A DNA stretch of 62,587 bases, taken from NCBI GenBank assembly GCA_045565285.1, contig JBJLFR010000002.1:1-62587 (forward strand), in the 5' to 3' direction. Within the stretch, counting starts at the first letter, position 1, and each line of letters opens with the position of its first letter. This stretch comes from CACIIZ01 sp045565285 (lineage in GTDB: Bacteria; Pseudomonadota; Alphaproteobacteria; Rhodobacterales; Rhodobacteraceae). The translations under genes were made by a program, and so were the position numbers. Shown here piece by piece: positions 15,553 through 24,638 of this stretch. Under the pieces are notes generated by a model that was given only the letters and a program-made list of their open reading frames with translations, searched no databases and was not told where the DNA came from.

Positions 15553-16947
15553 ATGGAAAAAGTTTTAGAAATACAAAAAAAAGCATTTTTGAAGGAAGGT
15601 CCTCCTTCTTTAAAGATGAGAACAGACCTTCTGAGGAGATGTGCCGCACTTATTGAATCTCATGAACAAAAAATTATTAAAGCGTTGAATCATGATTTTC
15701 AGAATAGATCTATAGAAGAAATTAAAATTTCTGAGATTGACCAAACTATAAGAAATATCTTATTCACAATCAAAAAGTTAAATAAGTGGATGCAGCCTCA
15801 GAGAAGATTGTCGTCCCTTGGAACAGATTTACTAGGTGCAAAAAGTATTTTAAAACCAACCCCATTGGGAACAGTTGGGCTAATTTCCCCTTGGAATTTT
15901 CCAGTGGGTTTAGTTTTTTATCCTCTTGCATCAATTTTTGCTGCTGGCAATAGGGCCATGGTTAAGCCCTCTGAAATTACATCGGCAACCTCCAGTGTTA
16001 TCAAAGAGGGTGTAGAAAAGTATTTTGATGTTTCTGAACTTGCGGTGGTAACTGGAGGACCATCTGTGGGAGAAAAATTTAGCAGTCTTAAACTTGATCA
16101 CCTGATTTTTATAGGGAGTAATAATGTTGCAAAAAAAGTGGCCTACCAAACAGCAAAAAATTTGGTTCCCACGACGCTCGAACTTGGGGGAAAGAGTCCC
16201 ACGATCATTGGACAGAATGCTAACATGAATCTAGCGGCACAAAGAATTTTATTTTCAAAAACTCTTAATGCTGGCCAGATTTGTTTATCACCCGATTATG
16301 TTTTTGTACGAAAAGATGATGAAGAAAAATTTATATCTGAGTTACAAGATACCTATTCTAAATTTTTTCCTAAACCAAATAGTATGGATCAAACATCCAT
16401 GATTAATAAACACCATCTAAAAAGAATGAAAATGTATATTTTGGATGCTACAAAAAAAGGTGCAAATGTACAAAGTTTAGGAAAAAATGATGATCTTGAT
16501 AGGAACATGCTTTCAACTAAATTGGTTACTAATGTTAACGATAATATGGAAGTAATGAAAAACGAAATTTTTGGTCCTATTCTCCCTATAATGTTTTATG
16601 ATAATATTAGAGAAGTTGTAGATTATATTAATAAAAGAGATAATCCATTAGGCCTTTATTATTTTGGCAATAATAGATTTGAGCAAAACTTTGTTGTAAA
16701 TAATACTAGATCTGGTGGAGTTACCGTTAACGATACTATGTTTCATATTCTACAATCTAGATTACCTTTCGGTGGAGTGGGACAGTCGGGACATGGTTGC
16801 TTTCATGGTTATGAGGGATTTCTCAATTTTTCACATCTAAAATCTATTTATTATCAGACAAGAATAGACTTTATTTTGTCCATTATAAGACCTCCAAGAG
16901 GTAAAGCCTTCAGTTTTTTATCCAATATAATGAGAAAGCTTGGGTAA
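15553..16947 (+). CDS. aldehyde dehydrogenase, coniferyl-aldehyde dehydrogenase type
   Basis: The 464-residue product is a full-length ALDH. It has the oxyanion Asn in SPWNFPVGL, the NAD-binding VVTGGPSVGEKF and FIGSNNVAKKV turns, the general base in LELGGKSP, and the catalytic Cys in NAGQICLSPDYV. The Q-I-C-L-S-P context and short length place it near coniferyl-aldehyde dehydrogenases (CalB-like) rather than betaine or succinate-semialdehyde types; the real substrate is unknown. Its stop overlaps the start of the downstream GMC oxidoreductase by one base (TAATG), so the two are translationally coupled: alcohol oxidation then aldehyde oxidation to acid. Confidence 0.93.
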   Translation: MEKVLEIQKKAFLKEGPPSLKMRTDLLRRCAALIESHEQKIIKALNHDFQNRSIEEIKISEIDQTIRNILFTIKKLNKWMQPQRRLSSLGTDLLGAKSILKPTPLGTVGLISPWNFPVGLVFYPLASIFAAGNRAMVKPSEITSATSSVIKEGVEKYFDVSELAVVTGGPSVGEKFSSLKLDHLIFIGSNNVAKKVAYQTAKNLVPTTLELGGKSPTIIGQNANMNLAAQRILFSKTLNAGQICLSPDYVFVRKDDEEKFISELQDTYSKFFPKPNSMDQTSMINKHHLKRMKMYILDATKKGANVQSLGKNDDLDRNMLSTKLVTNVNDNMEVMKNEIFGPILPIMFYDNIREVVDYINKRDNPLGLYYFGNNRFEQNFVVNNTRSGGVTVNDTMFHILQSRLPFGGVGQSGHGCFHGYEGFLNFSHLKSIYYQTRIDFILSIIRPPRGKAFSFLSNIMRKLG

Positions 16948-18572
16948 TGATATTGAAACAAGCGGATTTCATTATTGTAGGAGGGGGGTCAGCGGGAGCA
17001 GTTATTGCGTCCAGGTTAAGTGAGAATAATAAATTTAACGTTTGTCTTTTAGAGGCAGGGGGTTGGGGCAGTAGTATTTTATTCCGAGCACCTGCTGGGG
17101 GATTATTAATGTTGAGAGACAAACCTAAATTTCATAATTGGGCCTTTCATACGACACCTCAAAAGGGTCTTAATGGTCGAAAGGGTTACCAACCTAGAGG
17201 CAAAGCACTAGGAGGATCTAGTGCTATAAATGCAATGATTTATATTAGAGGTCAGAAGGAAGACTATGACGAGTGGGCAAATTTAGGAAATGCTGGATGG
17301 GCCTGGAAAGACGTACTTCCATATTTCAAAAAAGCGGAAAATAATGAAAATGGTCCAACAGAATTTCACGGAGATGGGGGTCCTCTTGAGGTATCAAATC
17401 AAAAAGTACCAAGATCTATTTCACATGATTATTTAGAGGCCTGCGCAAACTCTCAAATAAAAATTTGCGATGATTTTAATACTGGATGTAACGAAGGGGC
17501 TGGCTTTTGGCAATCAACTATTTTTCATTCAAAAAGTAAAAATGGACAAAGATGTTCAACTGCCGCTTCATACATTTTACCTTATATTAAAAAAAAGAAA
17601 AACCTAAACATCGTTACTAAAGCAACAGTGACAAAAATAATATTTGATGGGAAGAGCGCAGTTGGAGTGGAATACATTCAAGGTGGAGAGAGGAAAGAGG
17701 TTAGAGCAAATAAAGAGGTCATTATATCCGCAGGTTCGCTTAAGTCGCCAATTGTTTTACAACGGTCTGGAATCGGTGATGCAGAAGATATTCGTCCTCA
17801 CGGAATAACGATGTTACATGAACTACCTGGAGTCGGAAAAAATCTTCAAGATCACATTGACTTCAACTTTTGTTTTACAACGAGTGATAAAAATACTCTA
17901 GGAATATCTCCTGGAGGATTTCTTAAAATCCTAGGAGAAACAGCAAAGTGGCTTTTTCATGGAGATTCAATGATTTCTTCAACTCTTTCCGAAGCTGGAG
18001 GTTTTTTTAAAACAGATCCAACTTTAGATAGACCAGATATACAAAATCATTTTGTAATAGGCCTTATTGATGATCATCTAAGGAAAATCCATTATGGATA
18101 TGGATATTCTTGCCACGTATGCCTACTTAGACCTTATTCAAGAGGAACTGTTTCCTTAGCTTCTGCGAAAATTTCTGATGATCCAATTATTGATCCAAAT
18201 TTTTTTAGTGATTCACGTGATTTAAAAACATTAATCAAAGGTGCAAAATTAACTCAAGATATTTTAAATACTCCTCCACTAAAAAAATATAAAATAAAGG
18301 AAATTTATGGAGTACATAATAATCTTAATAATTTAGAATGGGAGAAGCATATTAGGGACAGAGCTGATACTATTTATCATCCAGTGGGAACATGCAAAAT
18401 GGGTAATGACGAGTTAGCTGTTGTTGATAACAAACTGAAGATCAAAGGGCTAAAGAATATTCGCGTAGCAGATGCATCTATAATGCCCAAAATTACTTCT
18501 GGTAATACGAACGCGCCTACAATAATGATAGCAGAAAAATGTTCGTCACTGATTATCGAAGAATATTCATAG
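16947..18572 (+). CDS. GMC-family FAD alcohol/choline dehydrogenase
   Basis: The 541-residue product is a GMC oxidoreductase: ADP-binding DFIIVGGGSAGAVIASRLSE at the N-terminus, signature 1 GKALGGSSAINAMIYIRG, signature 2 near SAGSLKSPIVLQRSGIG, and the C-terminal active site YHPVGTCKMG with the final SGNTNAPTIMIAEK. It resembles BetA/AlkJ-type alcohol dehydrogenases, which are FAD-dependent and pass electrons to the respiratory chain. It starts within the stop codon of the aldehyde dehydrogenase, which would oxidise its product. Confidence 0.94.
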   Translation: MILKQADFIIVGGGSAGAVIASRLSENNKFNVCLLEAGGWGSSILFRAPAGGLLMLRDKPKFHNWAFHTTPQKGLNGRKGYQPRGKALGGSSAINAMIYIRGQKEDYDEWANLGNAGWAWKDVLPYFKKAENNENGPTEFHGDGGPLEVSNQKVPRSISHDYLEACANSQIKICDDFNTGCNEGAGFWQSTIFHSKSKNGQRCSTAASYILPYIKKKKNLNIVTKATVTKIIFDGKSAVGVEYIQGGERKEVRANKEVIISAGSLKSPIVLQRSGIGDAEDIRPHGITMLHELPGVGKNLQDHIDFNFCFTTSDKNTLGISPGGFLKILGETAKWLFHGDSMISSTLSEAGGFFKTDPTLDRPDIQNHFVIGLIDDHLRKIHYGYGYSCHVCLLRPYSRGTVSLASAKISDDPIIDPNFFSDSRDLKTLIKGAKLTQDILNTPPLKKYKIKEIYGVHNNLNNLEWEKHIRDRADTIYHPVGTCKMGNDELAVVDNKLKIKGLKNIRVADASIMPKITSGNTNAPTIMIAEKCSSLIIEEYS

Positions 18573-18669
18573 CGATGGAATCTTTATTACTCTATCTTTT
18601 GTAATTTATTTAATAAATATTGTATAAAAAAAATTTTTAAATTTTCATATGTTAGTAATTTCATTAATG

Positions 18670-18735
18670 TCATCCATCCCTAAGACATAATCTTGAGAGC
18701 AGTTGCCTAAAAAACATAGCATTAATTATTACAAA
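18670..18735 (+). repeat. dispersed repeat copy, decayed
   Basis: CATCCATCCCTAAGACATAA, TCTTGAGAGC, CCTAAAAAACATAGC, then a diverged end. Confidence 0.65.
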
Positions 18736-18765
18736 TTGATACCAATAAGAAAAATTAGAAAAGTT

Positions 18766-19464
18766 TTAATCTGGCTTTATTCCAGTAGAAACAGCTTTTC
18801 CGTCTATCACTAGCATCGGCTCTTTACCAACCCCTATTAATTCTGGTCTAGATGAAAGATACTCTGATACACCTTTTAAATTTTCAACTGCAGTCATGAA
18901 CAGTTTTAACGATGAAAAATCGTCAAAAATTGTGTTATCTAAAACTCTAATTAGTGAAAACTGATGATATGTTCCAAAGTCACAATAAAAAGGGGATTTT
19001 CCAAAAAAGAATGGTCCAGATTGATCATTTTCCAAAAATTTGTTGAAGTAAAACAATCTGGGTCGAAAATTATTTAATATTGATTTCTTAAAATTTTCGT
19101 AATCCTCTCCCACTCTAAAATTAATAGTTGCGTTAAGGGGTTGGAACAATTCTTGGCTAGACTCAAAAATGGCATCTGCGATACCTTTATCTTCTAATTT
19201 TTCAGGAACAGTTTTAGCAAGCGTTGCCACATAGCGCATTATTGATCCACTTTGCCAGACTCTTTTCTCATCATTTATAACAAGTAGTGGAAGTTGCCCA
19301 AACCCCGCTTCTTTTTTTGCTTCAGGCCATGGCTTATCAAAATAGTCCCAAGGAAAGTGATAGTTATAGGGGATATTTCCATAGCTTAGTTGCATCTGAA
19401 TTGCTTCAGTGAATGCTCTCATTTTAAAATAAATAAGATCAAGTTTGGGTAATTTGATGTTCAT
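18766..19464 (-). CDS. glutathione S-transferase family protein
   Basis: The 232-residue product has an N-terminal thioredoxin-like domain (LDLIYFKMRAFTEAIQMQLS, then FGQLPLLVINDEKRVWQSG with the QLP cis-proline and the QSxxI glutathione-binding turn) and an all-helical C-terminal domain. The pattern is closest to sigma-class-like GSTs; the N-terminal catalytic Tyr would be in LIYFKMR. It lies downstream of and convergent with the GMC operon, and could act in detoxification. An internally deleted copy of gene, leader and repeat is at 14177-14486. Confidence 0.85.
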   Translation of the reverse strand: MNIKLPKLDLIYFKMRAFTEAIQMQLSYGNIPYNYHFPWDYFDKPWPEAKKEAGFGQLPLLVINDEKRVWQSGSIMRYVATLAKTVPEKLEDKGIADAIFESSQELFQPLNATINFRVGEDYENFKKSILNNFRPRLFYFNKFLENDQSGPFFFGKSPFYCDFGTYHQFSLIRVLDNTIFDDFSSLKLFMTAVENLKGVSEYLSSRPELIGVGKEPMLVIDGKAVSTGIKPD

Positions 19465-19595
19465 AAATATTCCATTTTAAATTTATTGATGACTTATATA
19501 AAGATCATTAATTCTTTTAGATTCTTTCTTTTGGTGTCAAGATAATATATTTTAGGTTTATGAATGAAAGGGTTAGCTTAAGCTCATTAAAGATT

Positions 19596-19651
19596 AACAA
19601 AAAACCATAGCTTATTATTAGCAAGTGCCAATGCTTACATATTTGATATGG
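19596..19651 (+). repeat. dispersed repeat copy, right half
   Basis: ACAAAAAACCATAGCTTATTA, TTAGCAAGTGCCAATGCTTAC, then ATATTTGATATGG. Located upstream of the GST start, matching the duplicated arrangement at 14429. Confidence 0.8.
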
Positions 19652-19749
19652 TGAAATATGCATTTTAAAAAAACTCTTATTGAAGAGAAAGAACTTTAAC
19701 TATGTTCTATGAGAGATTTTTTTATTAAAAAATTATAAAAGGATGTAGA

Positions 19750-19983
19750 ATGGATATATTCATTGAAAATAAAATAAATCATTATGCTGGATCTATAATC
19801 GCTGGAGGTGAAAAGCGTGATCATCATGCTTTAGGAGCACTTAATTTTTATATGGCTGCTCGAAGGGTTGAAAAAGGTGAGTATAGTGATCAAGACCTTG
19901 GAATGATGGATGCTATTACAGAAGTTTTAATAGAAGCAAAATTAATAAAAAAAGGACAACGATTTAATCAGTTGTTAAAATAA
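19750..19983 (+). CDS. small protein of unknown function
   Basis: The 77-residue product (MDIFIENKINHYAGSIIAGG then EKRDHHALGALNFYMAARR) is not recognised. It is helical and soluble, with an HH pair and a C-terminal basic end. A GGATG ribosome-binding site lies 8 bp before the ATG, supporting expression. It follows the repeat and diverges from the GST gene. Confidence 0.6.
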   Translation: MDIFIENKINHYAGSIIAGGEKRDHHALGALNFYMAARRVEKGEYSDQDLGMMDAITEVLIEAKLIKKGQRFNQLLK

Positions 19984-20249
19984 AAATAACCAAATGTAGA
20001 AAGTTATATTATAAGTGAAGTTAAGTTAATTAGTTGTCTTAAAATTGTCTAAACTTTTCAAAACTATAAATAAGCCCTTATAAGCATAATATTTAAGATA
20101 ACTTAATTTATTTTTTAAGAATTTCTTACTTTTTTCATTTTACTAAAAACGTTCAAGAGGTGGATTAAAAGATGGACAGGTTTCAGCTAAAGTTTGAAAA
20201 CCTTATACTCAACATAATATTGGATGGATATGTACTTGTTATATGAAAA

Positions 20250-20278
20250 TTCAAAAACCATAGCGTATTTTTAGCTAG
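20250..20278 (+). repeat. dispersed repeat core fused to the channel gene
   Basis: TCAAAAACCATAGCGTATTT then TTAGCTAG. The reverse complement of TTAGCT supplies the codons for the last Ser and the TAA stop of the minus-strand channel gene at 20271, so the repeat forms that gene's 3' end. Confidence 0.7.
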
Positions 20279-21197
20279 TTTTTTTATCTCTTTTTCTTTT
20301 GTTAATTATAGAAATTGCGAGTATAAATGCAGAAGAAAAAAACGATAAAGCAATTATTGTGTCGGCTACTGTTAAGTAAGGCAGATCTGGTATTTTTGTA
20401 TCCATAAGTATAGAATAAGCAGCTACTGCTATTAAGGCAGCTAGTTGTATTTCAACTTTCGTTTCAAAGTCATTTTTTTCAAGTAATAAGGAAAGAAAAT
20501 TTAAAGACACAATTACCAATAGAGGTAAAAAAAGACGTAAAGAAATTGAAAAAACCTGTCGATCCAAAGTGATTGTGTATCTTATCAGATCATATACTTC
20601 ATCATCTTGGTCCCATTTTTCAATATCTATTTTTTTTGCAAAATTAATTTTTTCCCAACCCTGAACCTCCAATGCGTCTAATAATGAATTTTTTTGGTCC
20701 TCAACATAAATTTTGAAATCATCTGTGGAATAAGTAGAAGATATGTCAACATGCAAGTTTTGAGTATCAAAAGGATACATAGTAAAGTCAAAATTGCCTT
20801 TAAACGTACCTTTATATTTTGCACTTACGTATACTCCTTCCTCTTCTATTTCAACACCAAATGAAGTGACTCTTTCCAAATCAATAGCATTTTGAAATTC
20901 AAAATAGGGATTAAATATTCCTTCTTCTAAATTTTTTGATTCAAAGAAACAGTAAGGCAAATCATCACCAATTTCATACCAGTAACCTAGGTAGAATTGA
21001 TAATCAAAAGTTGACTCTAATTCGTTTATTTCTGTTATAATGATGGGGTAAGTTTCTAGATATAATTCCTCAGGAACATTACTCATTTCCTCAGTTATGT
21101 TACAATCGTTTTGCTTGGCAAAAATGGGTGTACTAATTAGAAATTTTAAAATTAAAATCTTAATAAAATTAAAGATGATTTTTTTAAATAAAGTCAT
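20271..21197 (-). CDS. pentameric ligand-gated ion channel homologue, lacking helix M4
   Basis: The 308-residue product has a signal peptide (to about FLISTPIFA), a beta-rich extracellular domain containing FTMYPFDTQNLHVDISS (the conserved FPFDxQ loop) and DEVYDLIRYTITLDRQ before the membrane, then M1 (FSISLRLFLPLLVIVSLNFL), M2 (KVEIQLAALIAVAAYSILMD) and M3 (LTVADTIIALSFFSSAFILA). The protein ends 10-15 residues later at KRKRDKKTS, with no M4. Prokaryotic homologues such as GLIC and ELIC have four helices and are some 35-40 residues longer here. The stop codon lies inside a dispersed repeat, so the 3' end was probably lost. The downstream bases encode no hydrophobic helix in any minus-strand frame I checked. 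Confidence 0.88.
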   Translation of the reverse strand: MTLFKKIIFNFIKILILKFLISTPIFAKQNDCNITEEMSNVPEELYLETYPIIITEINELESTFDYQFYLGYWYEIGDDLPYCFFESKNLEEGIFNPYFEFQNAIDLERVTSFGVEIEEEGVYVSAKYKGTFKGNFDFTMYPFDTQNLHVDISSTYSTDDFKIYVEDQKNSLLDALEVQGWEKINFAKKIDIEKWDQDDEVYDLIRYTITLDRQVFSISLRLFLPLLVIVSLNFLSLLLEKNDFETKVEIQLAALIAVAAYSILMDTKIPDLPYLTVADTIIALSFFSSAFILAISIINKRKRDKKTS

Positions 21198-21261
21198 ATG
21201 GAATATTCATTAAATTATTAATTTTTTATGATGATACTATCAGCTTATGTAAGATTTAATT

Positions 21262-22617
21262 CTATTTATTTGCCTTTATTACTTCTTTGGCAGCTCTTAT
21301 TCCTGTAAAAAGAGCACCGTGAGTTGTTGCAAGATATTCGAGATCGGTGTGCTCTCCACAAAAAAATAATCTATTATCAACGGATTCAGCAAGATTTTCA
21401 AAATCTTCTTCAGAGTTATCAACTTTTGGAAAAGAATAGGCACCTTTTGTGAATGGGTCATTAAGCCAGCTAGTTCTTAATACATTTTGAACTTCTCCAA
21501 CATCATCCTCCCAAACATTTTTTAATACTTTTAAGCCATCCTCTATTAATTCTTCTGTAGACATTAAATCTGCCTTTTTAGCGTAATCACCCATGCATAA
21601 GCCCATTAAAATTTTCTCTTTTGAAAAGGTTCTATAATTCATCCATACAGGCCATCTTCCCGTTTCTTTGGCTACTGTATAATAATATTGAACATCACTA
21701 TCCCAAAATTGATCTTTAAATTTTAAAGCTAATTTTGTAACTGTTCCAAATCCTACTTTTTCTATACTTTCCTGCTTATATCTAGGTAGAGCAGGATTAA
21801 ATTCTATAGAATTAAATTTGAGCACTCCTAATGGAACAGAGCAAATTACATAGTCACATTCATAATTTTTGGATGTAGTAGAAACTGTAATATTATTACT
21901 ACTGTAGTTTACTGATTTAACAATTGAATTATTTTGAATCTGAAGATTTTTAGCAAGTAAATTTATTATTTTATCATATCCATCTTTGAAAATTACATCA
22001 GCTGTAGGAAAACCACTCATTTCTTTAATGAGACCTGCAGAAATTTCATGAACAGGACCTCCATAATTAAATTCTTCATAAGCAGAAAAAACCCACCTTA
22101 TGTTTGGGTCACTCCAGATATTTGAGTCATATTCATTAATAGCATCTAAAATACTTCCCTCTGTATCACTGTAGATCTCATCATATATTATTTCTTCCCA
22201 TATTTCTTCAATCTCATCCCAAACTTTTTCATCAATATCATTACCTGAAAGATTAAGAAGTTCACAACTATCATCGTCTGTTACAAATAAAGATGAGTTA
22301 GTACGATCAGCCAAATTTCTTATAGGGTTCTCTTTAGAAGGCCCGTGTATCCATCCCGCTCCATACTCAAAAGGTGAACCAAGACTTCGGTTAGTTTTAA
22401 TTCTTCCTCCAATATAATTCTTGGCTTCTAATATAATTACATTTGCACCTTGTTGTTTCAAAGTTGACGCAGCTGATAATCCTGAGATACCAGCTCCAAT
22501 TACTATAACATTTTTTCCAGCTAGATTTTGATTACTTCCTAGAGAAAATTTTGATAAGGATAAGTAGCTAATAACAGATAGAATTGATTTTAAGGCAGAT
22601 CTCCGAGAAATAAACAT
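21262..22617 (-). CDS. exported flavin monoamine oxidase
   Basis: The 451-residue product begins with a twin-arginine-like leader (ISRRSALKSILSVISYLSLS) then the Rossmann FAD motif KNVIVIGAGISGLSAASTLK and the GG-doublet NYIGGRIKTN, followed by GAGWIHGPSKENP, all typical of flavin amine oxidases (MAO/polyamine oxidase type). The C-terminal FAD segment RLFFCGEHTDLEYLATTHGA is present. It should oxidise a primary or secondary amine to an imine in the periplasm, giving peroxide. It lies 64 bp before the channel gene on the same strand, so the two may be co-transcribed. Confidence 0.93.
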   Translation of the reverse strand: MFISRRSALKSILSVISYLSLSKFSLGSNQNLAGKNVIVIGAGISGLSAASTLKQQGANVIILEAKNYIGGRIKTNRSLGSPFEYGAGWIHGPSKENPIRNLADRTNSSLFVTDDDSCELLNLSGNDIDEKVWDEIEEIWEEIIYDEIYSDTEGSILDAINEYDSNIWSDPNIRWVFSAYEEFNYGGPVHEISAGLIKEMSGFPTADVIFKDGYDKIINLLAKNLQIQNNSIVKSVNYSSNNITVSTTSKNYECDYVICSVPLGVLKFNSIEFNPALPRYKQESIEKVGFGTVTKLALKFKDQFWDSDVQYYYTVAKETGRWPVWMNYRTFSKEKILMGLCMGDYAKKADLMSTEELIEDGLKVLKNVWEDDVGEVQNVLRTSWLNDPFTKGAYSFPKVDNSEEDFENLAESVDNRLFFCGEHTDLEYLATTHGALFTGIRAAKEVIKANK

Positions 22618-23044
22618 ATCTTAAGTTTTCTATAATTTTCATCTATTGTCAAAACTTGATTTTTTTTCCATTAATTAGCAACCCTTATAGATGGTGTATC
22701 ATTACAAAAACCCGAAGGGTATAATTTCAAAAAAAGTGATGAAGAAAAATTTTGGAAACAAGTAGTAATAGAAATAGACTATAGTATATTTGGATGGAAA
22801 AAAATATTCCTTTCTAAATAAATTTCTTTTTCAAAACTGGGTTACAAATATCAAATTTAAAAAATATAAAAAAACTACTATTTTATATTTTTTTGAAAAA
22901 GTATTAAAAGGGTAATTAAAAAGTAAAGTAAAAATAGTTTTTTATTTGATAAGTATCAAATTATTCTATTTTTGAGTTACTACTTATAATGATCTATTGT
23001 TAATTTAAAATAATATTCTACCTATTAAATTGTTTGGAGATCTC
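22618..23044. other. intergenic stretch with a gene fragment
   Basis: From 22675 to 22821 an open frame without a start codon reads LATLIDGVSLQKPEGYNFKK and ends at a TAA. LATLIDGVSLQ resembles the ligand-domain helix near the C-terminus of TetR/BetI-type regulators, so this may be the remnant of a regulator gene; the evidence is thin. The rest is AT-rich with nothing I can name. Confidence 0.4.
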
Positions 23045-24319
23045 ATGACAAAGATAACAAATCTTAGAAGCTATGATTTAAGGTTTCCCACATCTAAAAG
23101 TCTTGATGGATCTGATGCAATGAATCCAGATCCTGATTATTCGGCTGCTTACGTTGTTCTTGAAACAGATGGACCATACGAGGGGCATGGTCTTACTTTC
23201 ACTATAGGTCGTGGAAATGAATTATGTATAGAAGCATTTCAAACACTTAAACATCTAATTATTGGTCTTGAACTTTCATGGATAAAAGAAAATATGGGAA
23301 GTTTCTGGAGACATATTACTGGTGATAGCCAAATTAGGTGGGTTGGTCCTGATAAAGGAGTTGTACATCTTTCAACTGGAGCAATTGTAAATGCAATTTG
23401 GGATTTATGGGCAAAAGTTGAAAAAAAGTCAGTCTGGCAATTAGTTTATGATATGAGACCTGAAGATGTGGTTCGCTTGATTGATTTTAGATATTTAAAA
23501 GATGCCCTTACAGAAGAAGAAGCATTTACTATTTTAAATAAAGCATCGGTAACAAAGGAGAAACGATATAATCTTTTATTAAAAGAAGGATATCCATCTT
23601 ATACAACATCTGCTGGCTGGCTTGGTTATACTGATGAAAAATTACGTAAACTTTGTGGAGAGGTAAAAGAAGCGGGTTTTACCCATGTAAAATTTAAAGT
23701 TGGTCGTGATTTAAAAGATGATATACGTCGTTTAAAGATTGCCAGAGAGGTTCTTGGAAATCAGGTTCAGTTGATGATTGACGCTAATCAGGTTTGGGAA
23801 GTTGATCAAGCGATTGAATGGGTAAACAAACTAAAGTTTGCTTCTCCTTTATTTATCGAAGAACCGACAAGCCCTGATGATGTAAGTGGGCATAAAACTA
23901 TTAAAGAAGGAGTTTTTCCTATTAAAGTTGCAACTGGTGAAATGTGCCAAAACAGAATTATCTTTAAACAATTTATAAAAGAAGACGCAATAGATATTGT
24001 TCAAATTGACAGTTGTAGAATGGGAGGTCTTAACGAGGTTTTAGCTGTAATGCTTATGGCTGAAAAATATAAAAAGCCAGTTTGGCCTCACGCCGGAGGG
24101 GTAGGATTATGTGAATATGTACAACACATTTCAATGATTGATTACCTTCTCATTTCATGTGAAAAAAATAATAAACGTATTGAATACGTTGATCATCTGC
24201 ATGAGCATTTTTTGCATCCATGTATAATTGATAATGGTAATTATCAGGCTCCTTTTGAACCTGGATTTTCCATAGAAATGAAAAACTCTACTCTGAATGA
24301 TTATCTATTTAATAGATAA
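23045..24319 (+). CDS. L-fuconate dehydratase-like enolase-superfamily enzyme
   Basis: The 424-residue product matches FucD/ENOSF1-type enzymes: MTKITNLRSYDLRFPTSKSL and GSDAMNPDPDYSAAYVVLET at the N-terminus, the catalytic Lys in HVKFKVGRD, metal ligands Asp in MIDANQVWE, Glu in FIEEPTSPDD and Glu in ATGEMCQNR, and the catalytic His in WPHAGGVGLCEYVQH. It dehydrates L-fuconate to 2-keto-3-deoxy-L-fuconate in the cytoplasmic fucose pathway. I chose the ATG at 23045 because GGAGA precedes it by 6 bp; an upstream in-frame ATG at 23030 would bury that site. No other fucose gene is adjacent. Confidence 0.92.
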   Translation: MTKITNLRSYDLRFPTSKSLDGSDAMNPDPDYSAAYVVLETDGPYEGHGLTFTIGRGNELCIEAFQTLKHLIIGLELSWIKENMGSFWRHITGDSQIRWVGPDKGVVHLSTGAIVNAIWDLWAKVEKKSVWQLVYDMRPEDVVRLIDFRYLKDALTEEEAFTILNKASVTKEKRYNLLLKEGYPSYTTSAGWLGYTDEKLRKLCGEVKEAGFTHVKFKVGRDLKDDIRRLKIAREVLGNQVQLMIDANQVWEVDQAIEWVNKLKFASPLFIEEPTSPDDVSGHKTIKEGVFPIKVATGEMCQNRIIFKQFIKEDAIDIVQIDSCRMGGLNEVLAVMLMAEKYKKPVWPHAGGVGLCEYVQHISMIDYLLISCEKNNKRIEYVDHLHEHFLHPCIIDNGNYQAPFEPGFSIEMKNSTLNDYLFNR

Positions 24320-24436
24320 AAAAGAAATATAAAGTTTTTATCTCTAAATCAGATTTCTCTTAAACCAATAATTGAGCTGAATTTTAATTAAATCATTAAA
24401 TTATTTTTTCACTTAATAAAATTTAGGAGATTTATA

Positions 24437-24510
24437 ATGAAAAACTTTTGTTAATTGCCTTAACTATAATTTTAATCAGTTGCAAAAGTACTAGGTATTT
24501 TAATGCTTAA
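24437..24510 (+). pseudogene. relic of a tiny lipoprotein gene
   Basis: AGGAGA precedes ATGAAAAA; if one A is restored the frame reads LLLIALTIILISCKSTRYFN then TAA, a lipoprotein signal peptide with its lipobox cysteine (LISC). As it stands the ATG frame stops after five codons. It may once have been an entericidin-like peptide. Confidence 0.4.
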
Positions 24511-24541
24511 TAATTTATCCTAAAAAATTCAAAAAAAGGGA

Positions 24542-24556
24542 TTACGTATGGTAATT
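24542..24556 (+). promoter_or_regulatory. TWACGTWWGGTAA motif upstream of the 91-aa paralogue
   Basis: TTACGTATGGTAATT is identical to the site at 2783-2797 and at the same distance (83-97 bp) from the start. The AT-rich region after it is also partly conserved (GTTAAACT, ATATTAAAAT), as expected of a shared promoter. Confidence 0.55.
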
Positions 24557-24638
24557 AATTTTAATGTTAAACTATTTTAAGAATCATATTAAAATAAATA
24601 TTAATTTTTGATCTAATTATTCATGGAGAATTTTAATT

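Larger units (their letters stand above)
24320..24638. other. intergenic stretch with a lipoprotein relic and a promoter motif
   Basis: It contains a small pseudogene (24437-24510) and the motif at 24542-24556 that starts the duplicated upstream region of the next gene. The rest is unremarkable. Confidence 0.5.

Noticed and set aside
20150..20270. Helix M4 of the channel in another frame downstream
   Set aside because: The minus-strand frames past the stop encode polar, Tyr/Ser-rich sequence, not a hydrophobic helix.
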